64,000 nucleotides of DNA from Sinorhizobium meliloti. Lineage in GTDB: Bacteria > Pseudomonadota > Alphaproteobacteria > Rhizobiales > Rhizobiaceae. The notes beneath the pieces are model-generated. The model saw only the letters and a list, made by a program, of their open reading frames with translations. It was not told the origin of the DNA and ran no database searches. Shown one piece after another: positions 1-9,537 of the stretch; positions within the stretch are counted from its first letter, which is position 1, and each line of letters starts with the position of its first letter. The stretch spans positions 992,001 through 1,056,000 of the forward strand of contig NZ_CP141213.1 in assembly GCF_035610345.1 (NCBI RefSeq), given 5' to 3'. A program made the translations under genes and the position numbers.

Positions 1-1546
1 TATGCCTGTGCAGCACGTGATTGTGCTTGATGTTGTGCAGCAAAACAGCCGGTGTCGTCTCCGGTGTGGCTGTCAGGAAGATCGCAGTTCCGGGCACGTC
101 GACAGGAGCATGCTCGGACTTTCGTTCGACCATGGTTATGAACTGGTTGAGCGGAATGTCCTGACGAGCGGTCTTCTCGCGCAGCAGGCCGATACCCTTT
201 CGCCAGGTCCACATCATCGTGATCAAGGCGCCGGCAATGAGGATAGGCACGTATCCGCCGTGATGAACCTTGAACAGGTTGGCGCCAAGAAAGATCAGTT
301 CAAGGCTGAACAAGGGAAGCAGAACCGCTGTAGCCGTCGAGGCGGACCAGCTCCATTGGCGCCGCACGAACTCGAAGGCAAGAATCGTGTCAATCACCAT
401 CGCGCCGGTAATGGATACGCCGTAGGCCGGAGCAAGAGCCTCGGAACTGCCGAACACCAGCATGAGGGCGAGCACGCCGATGAGGAGGGTGGTGTTGACC
501 AGAGGTAGATATATCTGACCGGTCTGGGTTTCCGAGGTATAGCAGATCTCGAACCGCGGGAGGAAGCCGAGGTGGATTGCTTGCCGTATGAGAGAAAAGG
601 CTCCGGTGATCACGGACTGGCTGGCGATGATCGTTGCGGCGGTTGCAAGAACCACCATCGGCAACAAAGCCCAGTTCGGGAACATCAGGAAAAACGGGTT
701 CGAGATGGCATCCGGATGGGACAACACCAGCGCGCCTTGTCCAAGATAGTTCAACGCAAGGGCGGGGAACACGACCGTAAACCAGGCCGACTGGATGGGC
801 CGCCGTCCGAAGTGACCCAGATCGGCATAAAGCGCCTCAGCGCCTGTTACGGTAAGGAAGATGGCGCCGAGCACGATAAAGCCCACGAGCCCGGCATCCC
901 ACAAGAAACCGACCGCGTTGAGGGGGTTGAAGGCTGAAAGGATCGCCAGATCGTCGCCTATATGCGCAATCCCTGCGGCCGCCATGACGAGAAACCAAAT
1001 CAGGGTGATTGGACCGAAAAATATCGAGACAGCCCCGGTTCCGCGTGACTGGACGGCAAAAAGCAGCAGGATTATCACAATGGCGATCGCCAGCACGTAG
1101 TCGTCGAGTGCCGGCGTCACGAGCTTCAAGCCTTCGACGGCCGAGAGCACCGACAGCGCAGGCGTGATCATCGCGTCGCCGATGAATAAAGCGGCACCGA
1201 GAACGCCGGCAAAAAACATCATGACCGGATACCCGCTTCCCTTCTTCAGCAACAGGGCAAGCAAGGACAGAGTGCCGCCCTCACCATCGTTATCGGCACG
1301 AAGCAGGAAGAGCACGTATTTGATGGTGACGATGGCTGTAAGCGTCCAGATCACCAACGACACGAGACCGATAACCTCTTCTCGCCCGACGCCACCCGCC
1401 CCAAAAGGGCGCAGCGCCTCGCGGAAGGCGTAAAGAGGACTGGTCCCGATATCGCCGTAGACGACGCCGATTGCTCCAATGGTCAGCGCCAGAAACTGCG
1501 GCAGATTGTTCGCTCGAGCCGGTGCGTGGTCGAGGGAGTCGGCCAT
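1..1546 (-). CDS. kup: Potassium uptake protein Kup (3' end outside window)
   Basis: Low-affinity K+/H+ symporter of the KUP/HAK family in the inner membrane. The start ATG is at 1546 after a GGGAG ribosome site. The first residues contain the family signature [14 protein letters not shown], followed by RADNDGEGG a few dozen residues later. The visible 515 codons are hydrophobic and the window edge cuts the reading frame near a [10 protein letters not shown] stretch, which in this family starts the cytoplasmic C-terminal part. Full length in rhizobia is about 630 residues, so roughly 115 are missing. The upstream 249 bp to the next gene holds its promoter, shared divergently with the hydrolase gene at 1796. 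Family assignment is secure; the paralogue (rhizobia often have several) cannot be told. Confidence 0.93.
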   Translation of the reverse strand, partial: MADSLDHAPARANNLPQFLALTIGAIGVVYGDIGTSPLYAFREALRPFGAGGVGREEVIGLVSLVIWTLTAIVTIKYVLFLLRADNDGEGGTLSLLALLLKKGSGYPVMMFFAGVLGAALFIGDAMITPALSVLSAVEGLKLVTPALDDYVLAIAIVIILLLFAVQSRGTGAVSIFFGPITLIWFLVMAAAGIAHIGDDLAILSAFNPLNAVGFLWDAGLVGFIVLGAIFLTVTGAEALYADLGHFGRRPIQSAWFTVVFPALALNYLGQGALVLSHPDAISNPFFLMFPNWALLPMVVLATAATIIASQSVITGAFSLIRQAIHLGFLPRFEICYTSETQTGQIYLPLVNTTLLIGVLALMLVFGSSEALAPAYGVSITGAMVIDTILAFEFVRRQWSWSASTATAVLLPLFSLELIFLGANLFKVHHGGYVPILIAGALITMMWTWRKGIGLLREKTARQDIPLNQFITMVERKSEHAPVDVPGTAIFLTATPETTPAVLLHNIKHNHVLHRH

Positions 1547-1795
1547 ATGGTCTCCCTTGCTGGGTCGACGTGCTGATACATCTGAAGAAGCGCAAAGCCG
1601 CCGAGAGTCCAGCAACCGAACTAACTGAAACGCTTTCCGATTTGTTCCTGCTGATGCTGCTTTTCAATTTTCTAGAACGAATGCAGAGAAATTATACAAC
1701 TACATGCGCGCTCCGTCCCTTTGTAAAGCATGGATCACGGTCCCGCCCTGAAGAATTCGGGTCGGCCGAAACGAGTTAACAGCAGGAGATCTACG

Positions 1796-2458
1796 ATGAG
1801 CATCACCGCCACCACGACGCCCGGCAAGACGTTGCTGTCCCCGACCGATCATGCGCTCGTCCTTATCGACTTCCAGTCGCAGATGGCGTTTGCGACCAAG
1901 TCCATCGCGCCGGAACTGCTCCGCAACAATGCGGCGCTCATTTCCCGCGCGGCAGCCGGCTTCGAGGTGCCCACCATCCTCACGACCGTCGCCGAAAAGA
2001 GCTTCTCGGGACCGATGTTTGCGGAAGTCACGGACGCCTTTCCCGGCCAGCGGCTTCTTGACCGTACCTCGATGAACACCTGGGAGGATGCGGCCGTCAT
2101 CGAGGAGGTGAACCGTATCGGCAAGGATCGGATCGTGTTCGCCGGCCTGTGGACGTCTGTTTGCATCGTCGGTCCGACGCTATCGGCGCTCGACCAAGGC
2201 TTTGAAGTCTATGTGATCACCGATGCCTGCGGCGATGTTTCGGCCGAAGCCCACGAGCGTGCGGTGGAGCGCATGGTCCAGGCCGGGGCCCGCCCGGTGA
2301 CCTCGGTGCAATACCTTCTCGAATTGCAGCGCGACTGGGCCCGGGCCGACACCTACGAGCTCACGACCGGCATCGCGAAGAAGTGGGGCGGCGCCTATGG
2401 CATCGGGATCACCTATGCCAAGGCCATGTTCGGTGCCTCCGAGGGCGGTCACGGCTAG
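1796..2458 (+). CDS. YcaC-like isochorismatase-family cysteine hydrolase
   Basis: A 220-residue cysteine hydrolase of the isochorismatase/nicotinamidase superfamily, closest in layout to YcaC. An N-terminal Asp in ALVLIDFQSQM and the nucleophilic Cys in the loop GLWTSVCIVGPT are the expected catalytic residues; the Lys is less obvious. The start at 1796 is chosen because AGCAGGAG precedes it by a proper distance, while an in-frame codon at 1730 has no ribosome site. Substrate unknown. A second, diverged family member lies at 9609-10262. The TAG stop lies inside a short repeat (CTAGAGCGG) also found at 8504-8559. It is followed by the XapX/amidohydrolase pair on the same strand after 137 bp. 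Confidence 0.88.
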   Translation: MSITATTTPGKTLLSPTDHALVLIDFQSQMAFATKSIAPELLRNNAALISRAAAGFEVPTILTTVAEKSFSGPMFAEVTDAFPGQRLLDRTSMNTWEDAAVIEEVNRIGKDRIVFAGLWTSVCIVGPTLSALDQGFEVYVITDACGDVSAEAHERAVERMVQAGARPVTSVQYLLELQRDWARADTYELTTGIAKKWGGAYGIGITYAKAMFGASEGGHG

Positions 2459-2475
2459 AGCGGAATGACGAAGGC
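2456..2475. repeat. Half-copy of the CTAGAGCGG intergenic repeat
   Basis: The segment beginning CTAGAGCGG at the stop codon of the hydrolase matches, with four differences over 20 bases, the arm of the inverted repeat at 8504-8559 read on the minus strand. The TAG of the repeat is the stop codon of the upstream gene. It looks like one half of a small palindromic element; no second arm is seen nearby. Confidence 0.5.
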
Positions 2476-2595
2476 GATCCTCGGCGCCGCAATCCGGCGG
2501 CAGGCCGACCGTGGTCCTCGGAAAGCGCGCGCAGCCTTCCGGGGGCGGGCGGAGCCATCCCGGAATCGATCCAAACGCAGGGAAGGAGAGACCGC

Positions 2596-2844
2596 ATGAA
2601 GATCTACCTGCTCTCGCTCGGCGCCGGCCTGCTGGTGGGCGTAGTCTATAGTCTGCTCGGCGTCCGCTCGCCGGCGCCGCCCGTCGTCGCCCTCGTCGGT
2701 TTGTTCGGCATGCTGCTCGGCGAGCAGATGCTACCGATCGCCAAGCGTGCCTTCGCCGGTCAGGACGTGACTTCCTTCGTCAAGACCGGGTGCGCCGAGC
2801 ACGTGCTCGGACCGATGCCTCACAATCGGGAGAAGGACTCATGA
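2596..2844 (+). CDS. XapX-domain (DUF1427-like) small membrane protein
   Basis: An 82-residue protein with two hydrophobic segments: residues 3-20, then about 27-45 with the LVGLFGMLLGEQ pattern typical of XapX/DUF1427 proteins. The tail is polar and contains one Cys. GGAAGGAG sits 8 bases before the ATG at 2596. The stop overlaps the start of the next gene as ATGA (2841-2844), so the two are probably translationally coupled. XapX proteins are of unknown function and often sit beside YtcJ-type amidohydrolases and YcaC-type hydrolases, as here; that association is family knowledge, and a joint role is inference. Confidence 0.85.
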   Translation: MKIYLLSLGAGLLVGVVYSLLGVRSPAPPVVALVGLFGMLLGEQMLPIAKRAFAGQDVTSFVKTGCAEHVLGPMPHNREKDS

Positions 2845-4778
2845 GCTTCACCCGTCGCCAGACCATCGCCGGCGTCGCCGCGGCGGCGCTCTCCTCGCCA
2901 TTCCGAGCCTATGCCAAGGAGACTCCCATGCCCAATAATGACCTAGTCCTCGTCAACGCCAAGGTGACCACGCTCGATCGTCAAAACCCGTCCGCCATGG
3001 CCATAGCGATCCGCAACGGGCGTTTCCTGGCGGTCGGTCCCGAAGCCGAGGCGCGGGCTGCGGCACCCGATGCAATCATCATCGACGTGAAAGGGCGCCG
3101 CGTCATTCCGGGGTTGATCGACAGCCACACGCACGTCATCCGTGGTGGGTTGAACTACAATATGGAGCTGCGCTGGGATGGCGTGCCCAGCCTCGCTGAG
3201 GCGATGGCGATGCTCAAGGAGCAGGTCGACCGGACGCCTGCACCGCAATGGGTGCGTGTCGTGGGAGGTTTTACCAAACACCAATTCGCGGAGAAGCGTC
3301 TGCCGACCATCGGCGAATTGAACGCAGCCGCGCCGGATACGCCGGTTTTCATCCTCCACCTCTACGACCGGGCGCTGTTGAATGCGGCAGCGCTGCGCGT
3401 TGTCGGCTACACGAAGGATACGCCCAATCCACCCGGCGGCGAGATCCTGCGCGATACGGCCGGCAATCCGACCGGCCTTCTGCTCGCTCAGCCGAACGCG
3501 ACGATCCTCTATTCGACGCTCGCCAAGGGGCCGAAGCTGCCGCCCGAATACCAGCTCAACTCGACCCGCCACTTCATGCGCGAGATCAATGCGCTTGGCG
3601 TCACCAGCGTAATCGACGCCGGCGGGGGCTTCCAGAACTACCCCGATGACTATGAGATCGTTGAGAGGCTGCACCGCGACGGCCAGCTTACCGTCCGCAT
3701 CAGCTACAATCTCTTCACGCAGAAGCCCAAGCAGGAACTCGCCGATTTCTCCTCCTGGGTGAAGCAGGTCTCACCGGGTAAGGGAGATGACAGTTACCGG
3801 CATAACGGTGCCGGCGAGATGCTGGTTTACTCAGCGGCCGACTTCGAGGATTTCCGCGTCGAGCGGCCGGAGATGCCACCGAATATGGAGGCTGACCTCG
3901 AGCCGGTCATTCGCCTGCTGGCGGAGAACCGCTGGCCGTGGAGGCTCCATGCCACCTATGACGAGACGATCGGCCGCGCGCTCGATGTCTTCGAGAAGGT
4001 GAATGGGGACATCCCGTTCACCGGCATCAACTGGTTCTTCGATCATGCCGAGACGATCAGCGATCGCAATATCGACCGCATCGCCGCGCTTGGCGGTGGC
4101 ATCGCCGTGCAGCATCGCATGGCCTATCAGGGCGAGTATTTCGTCGAGCGCTATGGCGCGAAGGCGGCCGAACGCACGCCGCCGATCCGGAGAATGATGC
4201 AGGCAGGGGTTCCCGTCGGCGCCGGAACCGACGCGACGCGGGTTGCGAGCTACAATCCCTGGGTGTCGCTCTCCTGGCTGGTGACGTCAAAGACCGTCGG
4301 CGGTCTGCGTCTTTATCCGCAAGCCAATCGCCTCGACCGCGAGACCGCGCTTCGGCTCTGGACCGAGGGCAACACCTGGTTCTCCGGCGAGCAAGGCAAG
4401 AAAGGTCAGATAAAGGTAGGGCAACTTGCCGATCTGGCTGTGCTCTCCGACGACTATTTCGCTGTGCCGGATGACGACATCGTGCATCTGCGGTCAGTGC
4501 TCACTCTTCTCGGCGGTAAGGTTGTGCATGGGGACGGCGAATACACCCCGCTTGCGCCGGAGCTTCCTAAACCGCTGCCCGACTGGTCGCCGGTCAGCAC
4601 CTTCGGCGGCTACCATAAGACGCCGGAGGCGCGCGCCAAGTTGTCGCTGCGCTGCGGATGCGCGAACGGCTGCGCCGTGCATGGCCACGACCACGCCGCC
4701 GCGCTCGGCGCCAGTGTTCCCACGGCCGATTCCAGAACGTTCTGGGGTGCATTGGGCTGCGGCTGTTGGGCAGTGTGA
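2841..4778 (+). CDS. YtcJ-like metal-dependent amidohydrolase, exported (Tat-like leader)
   Basis: A 645-residue amidohydrolase of the YtcJ branch. An N-terminal TRRQTIAGVAAAALSS stretch resembles a twin-arginine signal. The metal-binding HTH is at about 96-98 in LIDSHTHV, and further likely ligands are the His of WRLHATYDE, the His of FFDHAET and the Asp of GAGTDATRV. The C-terminus carries a Cys/His-rich block, CGCANGCAVHGHDHA, and ends in FWGALGCGCWAV, a tail seen in this subgroup. Start 2841 is preferred over 2790 because GGAGAAGG precedes it and because of the ATGA overlap with the XapX gene. Substrate is not predictable; members act on amides or imines. The Cys-rich tail may bind another metal (inference). 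Confidence 0.88.
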   Translation: MSFTRRQTIAGVAAAALSSPFRAYAKETPMPNNDLVLVNAKVTTLDRQNPSAMAIAIRNGRFLAVGPEAEARAAAPDAIIIDVKGRRVIPGLIDSHTHVIRGGLNYNMELRWDGVPSLAEAMAMLKEQVDRTPAPQWVRVVGGFTKHQFAEKRLPTIGELNAAAPDTPVFILHLYDRALLNAAALRVVGYTKDTPNPPGGEILRDTAGNPTGLLLAQPNATILYSTLAKGPKLPPEYQLNSTRHFMREINALGVTSVIDAGGGFQNYPDDYEIVERLHRDGQLTVRISYNLFTQKPKQELADFSSWVKQVSPGKGDDSYRHNGAGEMLVYSAADFEDFRVERPEMPPNMEADLEPVIRLLAENRWPWRLHATYDETIGRALDVFEKVNGDIPFTGINWFFDHAETISDRNIDRIAALGGGIAVQHRMAYQGEYFVERYGAKAAERTPPIRRMMQAGVPVGAGTDATRVASYNPWVSLSWLVTSKTVGGLRLYPQANRLDRETALRLWTEGNTWFSGEQGKKGQIKVGQLADLAVLSDDYFAVPDDDIVHLRSVLTLLGGKVVHGDGEYTPLAPELPKPLPDWSPVSTFGGYHKTPEARAKLSLRCGCANGCAVHGHDHAAALGASVPTADSRTFWGALGCGCWAV

Positions 4779-4867
4779 CGGTGACAGGTCAATACGCTCC
4801 TCGAGCATCTCGGTTGATCGGGGAACTCATATCGATTGCCATTTCCAGCCATCGGACGGAGCTGACA

Positions 4868-6457
4868 TTGACTGCACACCAATCTGCCGCGGCAAGTAAG
4901 GCCGGCCCGCTGAGCTTTCCGGTTTTCCGGGCGCTGTGGATCGCAACCATCGTTTCCAACATCGGCACCTGGATGCACGATGTCGGCGCCGGCTGGCTGA
5001 TGACCTCGCTGTCGCCGAGTCCTCTGCTGGTTGCGCTCGTGCAGGCAGCGACCACCTTGCCGATGTTCCTGCTCGCGCTGCCGGCAGGCGCGCTGGCCGA
5101 TACTGTCGACCGACGTCGCATGCTGCTGGCGAGCCAGACGCTCGGTCTGGTTGCCGCGGCAGTCCTGGCCGGGCTGACCTGGCAGGATCTGACGACGCCC
5201 TATGTGTTGCTGGCCGCGACATTGGTGCTAGGGATATCCGCCGCCCTTACCGCGCCTGTCTTCCAGGCGATTGTACCGGAACTGGTCGATCAGCCCACGC
5301 TGCCGGATGCTGTCGCACTCAACAGCCTTGGGATCAATATCGCCCGCGCGATCGGCCCGGCGCTCGGTGGTGTGATCGTTGCCGTGGCCGGAACCGCCGC
5401 TGTCTTTGCGCTCAATGCGCTATCGGTCATTGCGGTGCTCGTCGTGCTCGTCAGATGGAAGCGTCCGGCCGACTCGCACGCCCTGCCGCCGGAGCACTTC
5501 GTCGGCGCGCTGAAGGCCGGATATCGCTATGCCCGGCATGCGCCGGCACTTCGTCTGGTGCTCGTCCGCGCCGTCGGCTTCTTCGTCTTCAGCAGCGCGC
5601 TGTGGGCCATGCTGCCGCTGGTCGCGCGGCGCGGTCTGGGGCTCGACGCAGCCGGATATGGCGCCCTGCTCGGCTGCATGGGTGCCGGAGCGGTTGTCGG
5701 GGCGTTGCTGCTCAAGAAGCTGCGCCGGCATATTCCTGCCAACACGCTCTCCATCGGCGCGACGCTGCTCTTCGCTCTGGCCACCCTGTTGCTGGCGATC
5801 ACGTCGAACCCCTGGGCGGCGGGCGCCGTCATGGCGATTGCCGGCCTTGCATGGATCGCCATGCTGACATCTCTCAACGTCGCCGCGCAGATGGCCTCGC
5901 CCGGCTGGGTGAAAGCGCGCGCGCTTGCTGTCTATCTTCTCGTCTTCCAGGGAGCCATGACGGGCGGCAGTGTCCTGTGGGGCTCGGTCGCCGCACGAAC
6001 CGATGTCACGACGGCGCTCACCATCGCGGCCATCGGCCAGGCGGCGGCACTCGTTCTCGCGGCGATCTGGCGTCTTCCCAGGGATGCGGGCGCCGACTTG
6101 GCGCCCTCGCACCACTGGGCTGAACCCGTGGTCTCGGTTCAGCCCGCCGGCGATCGCGGGCCAGTTCTGGTCGAGATCGAGTATCGGATTGCACCCGAGA
6201 GGACGGCCGAGTTCGTCGCGGCCCTGCGACGCTTCCGATCGGTACGGCAACGCGACGGAGCGATCCGCTGGGATGTGTGGGAAGACGTTGCCGAGCCCGG
6301 GCGGGTTGTCGAGAGCTTCGTGGTCGAAAGCTGGCTGGAGCATCAGCGCCAGCACGCCCGCGTCACCCATGCCGATCAGATCGACCAGCAGACGCTCAAC
6401 GCCTTTCATATCGGTGATCACCCGCCGATCGTGCGTCATCTGCTGAGACCGTTGTAA
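4868..6457 (+). CDS. MFS_3 (EntS-like) transporter with C-terminal soluble domain
   Basis: A 529-residue major facilitator of the MFS_3/EntS group. Residues 1-410 hold about twelve hydrophobic helices; the A-motif-like GALADTVDRRR lies between the second and third helices. The last ~100 residues are soluble and resemble the ferredoxin-like monooxygenase-type extension found in many long MFS_3 proteins (VLVEIEYRIAPE onward). The start is taken as TTG 4868, six bases after GGAG; the frame is open to 4658, but that N-terminal part is Arg-rich and overlaps the amidohydrolase. Substrate unknown. Its 3' end converges with the LysR gene at 6506. Confidence 0.85.
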   Translation: MTAHQSAAASKAGPLSFPVFRALWIATIVSNIGTWMHDVGAGWLMTSLSPSPLLVALVQAATTLPMFLLALPAGALADTVDRRRMLLASQTLGLVAAAVLAGLTWQDLTTPYVLLAATLVLGISAALTAPVFQAIVPELVDQPTLPDAVALNSLGINIARAIGPALGGVIVAVAGTAAVFALNALSVIAVLVVLVRWKRPADSHALPPEHFVGALKAGYRYARHAPALRLVLVRAVGFFVFSSALWAMLPLVARRGLGLDAAGYGALLGCMGAGAVVGALLLKKLRRHIPANTLSIGATLLFALATLLLAITSNPWAAGAVMAIAGLAWIAMLTSLNVAAQMASPGWVKARALAVYLLVFQGAMTGGSVLWGSVAARTDVTTALTIAAIGQAAALVLAAIWRLPRDAGADLAPSHHWAEPVVSVQPAGDRGPVLVEIEYRIAPERTAEFVAALRRFRSVRQRDGAIRWDVWEDVAEPGRVVESFVVESWLEHQRQHARVTHADQIDQQTLNAFHIGDHPPIVRHLLRPL

Positions 6458-6485
6458 TCTTCACCCGAGACCACACCGGACGGGA

Positions 6486-6508
6486 ACACTTCTCCCGGAA
6501 GTGCTCTA
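6486..6508. repeat. RIME-like palindrome fragment supplying a stop codon
   Basis: CACTTC (6487-6492) pairs with GAAGTG (6498-6503), followed by CTCTA. The same unit occurs at 35274-35296 and, diverged, at 40649-40670. On the minus strand its TAGAGC edge gives the stop codon of the LysR gene. It lies between two convergent genes and may act as a weak bidirectional terminator. Confidence 0.6.
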
Positions 6509-7435
6509 AATGTCGGAAAGTCCGGCTTCCTCGATGTCAGCGGCTCCGAGTATCACGAACTGGTTCAGCAGCCACGCCGCGGCCGGTCCCGGCGGGGTAT
6601 CCCGGCGCCAGATGCCGCCGAACCGGTAGATGCCACCCCTGTGATCCGGCATGGAAAGCCGGAGCAACGCGCCGCTTGCCAGATCGGGTCGTATTAGTGG
6701 AAGAGGCATGTTTCCCCAGCCGATTCCCTCGCGCAGCAGCGCATGCTTCACGCCAAGATCCGCCAGCCGCCATGTACGCGGGCTGTGCACGAAAAAGTCC
6801 CGGCCTGCGGTAAAAGGGGAACGGTCCGTCAGCACAAGTTGGACATGATCGCGGGCATCGCCCGGTGCTATCCGCTCCATGCGCCCGAGCGGGTGATGGG
6901 GTGCCGCGACCGGGACCATTGATACGGAGCCTGCCGCGATGCACTCCACGCCTCGAACGCCGGTCGCCAAGGGACCGGAAATGCCGATCATCGCCTTGTG
7001 GTCCAGTACTGCCGCAGTCACCCCTCCGAGCGCCTCGACATGCAGTCGCAGCGATACCGTCGGAAAGGCTTCGGCGAAGGCTCGCAGCACCTTTCCCAGC
7101 CGCTCCGTCGGCAGCATCACGTCGACGGCCATATCCACTTCTGCTTCCAGGCCGTCATGCAGCGCCTTGACCTTGGCGCGCAGGCCCTCGATGCCCTCGG
7201 CGAGGCCGCGCGCTTCGGCGAGCACTGCGCGCCCCGCGGCCGTGAGTTGCGGTTTGCGCGTGCCCTTGCGCTCGAACAGCTCAAGGCCAAGCTGCGCTTC
7301 GAGATTGGCCACCCCGTAGGTTATGACCGAGACTGCACGGTTGAGCTTGCGCGCGGCCCCGGCAAAGCTTCCGCTATCGACTACCGCCAGAAAGACGCGG
7401 AGCTGCTCGAAGGTCGGAGTTCCTGGATTCGACAC
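6506..7435 (-). CDS. LysR-family transcriptional regulator
   Basis: A 309-residue LysR regulator. The winged helix-turn-helix is at about residues 8-65 (FEQLRVFLAVVDSGSFAGAA, then VSVITYGVANLEAQLG), with an effector domain from about 95 onward. The start is taken as GTG 7435, preceded by AGGAAG at seven bases; an in-frame TTG at 7474 has no such site. It is convergent with the MFS gene and followed upstream by 178 bp before ku, so it is its own transcription unit. The target cannot be read from the sequence; the MFS exporter or the hydrolases nearby are candidates only by position. The stop lies in a RIME-like repeat. Confidence 0.88.
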   Translation of the reverse strand: MSNPGTPTFEQLRVFLAVVDSGSFAGAARKLNRAVSVITYGVANLEAQLGLELFERKGTRKPQLTAAGRAVLAEARGLAEGIEGLRAKVKALHDGLEAEVDMAVDVMLPTERLGKVLRAFAEAFPTVSLRLHVEALGGVTAAVLDHKAMIGISGPLATGVRGVECIAAGSVSMVPVAAPHHPLGRMERIAPGDARDHVQLVLTDRSPFTAGRDFFVHSPRTWRLADLGVKHALLREGIGWGNMPLPLIRPDLASGALLRLSMPDHRGGIYRFGGIWRRDTPPGPAAAWLLNQFVILGAADIEEAGLSDI

Positions 7436-7613
7436 TTTCCAACTTCCTGGAACAATACGAAGAAAACCATTCAATTATACCCACCATATCGGCAAGGCTA
7501 CACTTGCGATAGCCGCCGCACGGATGCCGCGACCGACCCGGCGATATTGGATGAACCGATGTTGCCACCCTTGGGGTACCCGGATCGCTCCGGCAACGCT
7601 GGCCGCTCGCCTG

Positions 7614-8432
7614 TTAAGACTTCTTGCCCCCGGGTTTCTTTTTCTCGAGGCTTCCCTTGAGCGCCGCCATGAGGTCGATGACGTTCCCGGCGTGGACCGG
7701 CTCTCCCTCCTTGCCTTTCGGCTTGGCTACCTTCTTCGCATGCTTCCGCTTGCTTTCTATGATTTCGAGCAGCTTTTCCTGAACGGGATCGCTGACCATA
7801 TCCGGGTTCCATGGCTTGCTGCGTTCTTCGATCAGCGAGGTGACGAGGCTCATCAGCTTCGGATCGTCATCCCCATCGCCAATATCGGCGAAATAAGTCT
7901 CCGGCTTGCGCACCTCGTCGCCATAGCGAAGGGTCCATACGATGATGCCTTTGCCGCACGGTTCCAGCATCACGGCGCGTTCGCGCCGGCCGATCACGAG
8001 CCGTGAAATGCCGGCGACCTTCTCGGCTACCATGGCGTCGCGGATCACGCTGAAAGCTTCGTGGCCGACCTCGTCCGAGGGCGTAAGGTAGTGAGGCTTC
8101 TCCAGCCAGATCCATTCTATCGCCTCGCGCGGAACGAACTTCTCGATGTCGATCGTCCTGGCGCTTTCGAGCGCGACGCTCTCCAGCTCCTCGTCCTCGA
8201 TTACCAGGAAGTCGTTTTCGCCGCGCTCGTAACCTTTCACCTCGTCGTCTTCGTCGACCTCTTTGCCGGTCACCGCATCGACGTACCGGGAGACGACACG
8301 GTTGTTGGACTTGCGGTTGAGCGTGTGGAAGCGGACCTTTTCGGACTCGCTGGTCGCCGGCATCATCGAAACGGGGCAGGTGACGAGCGAGAGTTTCAGG
8401 TAGCCTTTCCAATATGGACGCGGGGGCGCCAT
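7614..8432 (-). CDS. ku: Ku-type DNA end-binding protein (first of two)
   Basis: A 272-residue bacterial Ku homologue, the ring-forming end-binding protein of non-homologous end joining, usually paired with ligase LigD. It starts WKGYLKLSLVTCPVSM, the usual Ku beginning, and has the Ku core VRFHTLNRKSNNRV and ...KPHYLTP. The C-terminus is Lys-rich (KKPGGKKS), as expected for the DNA-contacting tail. Start ATG 8432 follows GGGAGGTGAACG. The neighbour at 8554 is a second Ku on the same strand, 121 bp upstream, separated by a 15-bp inverted repeat. No ligD is within the window. Rhizobia commonly have multiple ku genes that may form different complexes. Confidence 0.95.
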   Translation of the reverse strand: MAPPRPYWKGYLKLSLVTCPVSMMPATSESEKVRFHTLNRKSNNRVVSRYVDAVTGKEVDEDDEVKGYERGENDFLVIEDEELESVALESARTIDIEKFVPREAIEWIWLEKPHYLTPSDEVGHEAFSVIRDAMVAEKVAGISRLVIGRRERAVMLEPCGKGIIVWTLRYGDEVRKPETYFADIGDGDDDPKLMSLVTSLIEERSKPWNPDMVSDPVQEKLLEIIESKRKHAKKVAKPKGKEGEPVHAGNVIDLMAALKGSLEKKKPGGKKS

Positions 8433-8503
8433 CGTTCACCTCCCTGGATCATGATGTTTTTAGGTCGGTTCGACCTGAAAACATGTACGTGACCGGTTCC
8501 AAC

Positions 8504-8559
8504 AGCTAGAGCGGGATGCGGGCAAAAAATCGCAATACTTTCCTCATCCCGCTCTAGCT
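8504..8559. repeat. 15-bp perfect inverted repeat between the two ku genes
   Basis: AGCTAGAGCGGGATG at 8504-8518 is the exact reverse complement of 8545-8559, with a 26-base A/T-richer loop. The right arm contains the TAG stop of the upstream ku gene. The element can form a long hairpin that would act as a terminator or mRNA end for that gene. A diverged half-copy is at 2456-2475. Confidence 0.75.
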
Positions 8560-9438
8560 TGCGCGGCGGCGCTGGGCGGGCGCGCTCTTTGCAGCCGTTT
8601 TCGCCTTGGTCTTTGCCGCGCTTTCCTTGCTCGCGCGCTTCTTCGATGCCGCCGGCGGCTTTTTCATCCCGGCGCTCTGGCGGAGCGCCTCAAGCAGATC
8701 ATTGGCTTTCGAGACCTTCGGCGGCGCGCGTTTCGGCAGCGACTTGCCTTCGAGCTTGGCTTTGATCAGTTCGGCGAGCGCAGCCTCGTAGCGATCGTCA
8801 AATTCTTCGGCCGAGAAGGTGCCCTTCTTCATGCCGATGATGTGCTTTGCAAGGTCGAGCATCTCGCCCTCGATCTTGATGTCCGGAATCTCCTTGAAGG
8901 CCTCCTTGGCGCTCCGAACCTCGTAGTCGAAGTTCAGGGTCGTCGCGATCAGTCCCTTGTCATGCGGTCGAAGCAGAACGGTGCGCATGCGGCGGAAAAG
9001 GACCGTTTGGGCGATTGCGGCGACCTTCTTCTTGCGCATGCCTTCCCGAAGCAAGGCAAATGCGTCGGTGCCCATCTTGTCGGGTGTCAGATAATAGGGC
9101 TTGTCGAAATAGACCTTGTCGACGTCGTCGCAGGTAATGAATGCCTGGACCCGCAACGTCTTGTCGCTCTCCGGAACGGCGGAGGCGACTTCCTCCGGCT
9201 CGAGCACCACATATCGCTCGTCGCCGATCTCGTAGCCCTTGACCTGATCTTCCTTTTCCACCGGCTTGCCGGAGACACTGTCGACGAACTCGCGCCGTAC
9301 CCGGTTTCCGGTTTCGCGGTTGACCGTGTGGAAGGCGATCCGGTCGGAGGTCGACGTGGCGGTGTACAGCGCCACCGGCGCAGTGACTTCACCAAATCGG
9401 AGATAGCCCTTCCATTGGGCTCGTGCCGAGACTGCCAT
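8554..9438 (-). CDS. ku: Ku-type DNA end-binding protein (second of two)
   Basis: A 294-residue Ku homologue, diverged from the copy at 7614. It opens WKGYLRFGEVTAPVALYTATS, has the core IAFHTVNRETGNRVRREFVD and KPYYLTPD, and ends in a long Lys/Ala-rich tail of about 45 residues (from about 250) that is more extended than in its neighbour. The start ATG 9438 follows AGGGAGTTAGCC; the frame is open further to 9522 without a ribosome site. It is the first gene of the ku pair. Both paralogues keep the core fold, so heterodimers or division of labour are possible (inference). Confidence 0.94.
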   Translation of the reverse strand: MAVSARAQWKGYLRFGEVTAPVALYTATSTSDRIAFHTVNRETGNRVRREFVDSVSGKPVEKEDQVKGYEIGDERYVVLEPEEVASAVPESDKTLRVQAFITCDDVDKVYFDKPYYLTPDKMGTDAFALLREGMRKKKVAAIAQTVLFRRMRTVLLRPHDKGLIATTLNFDYEVRSAKEAFKEIPDIKIEGEMLDLAKHIIGMKKGTFSAEEFDDRYEAALAELIKAKLEGKSLPKRAPPKVSKANDLLEALRQSAGMKKPPAASKKRASKESAAKTKAKTAAKSAPAQRRRAS

Positions 9439-9537
9439 GGCTAACTCCCTGTATATCCGGGGAGTCAACCGAATCGCATTCCGCTTTGTTCCGGTACGGG
9501 GCAAATCTCTCTGAAGATTCACGCAGCCCAGCAGAAT

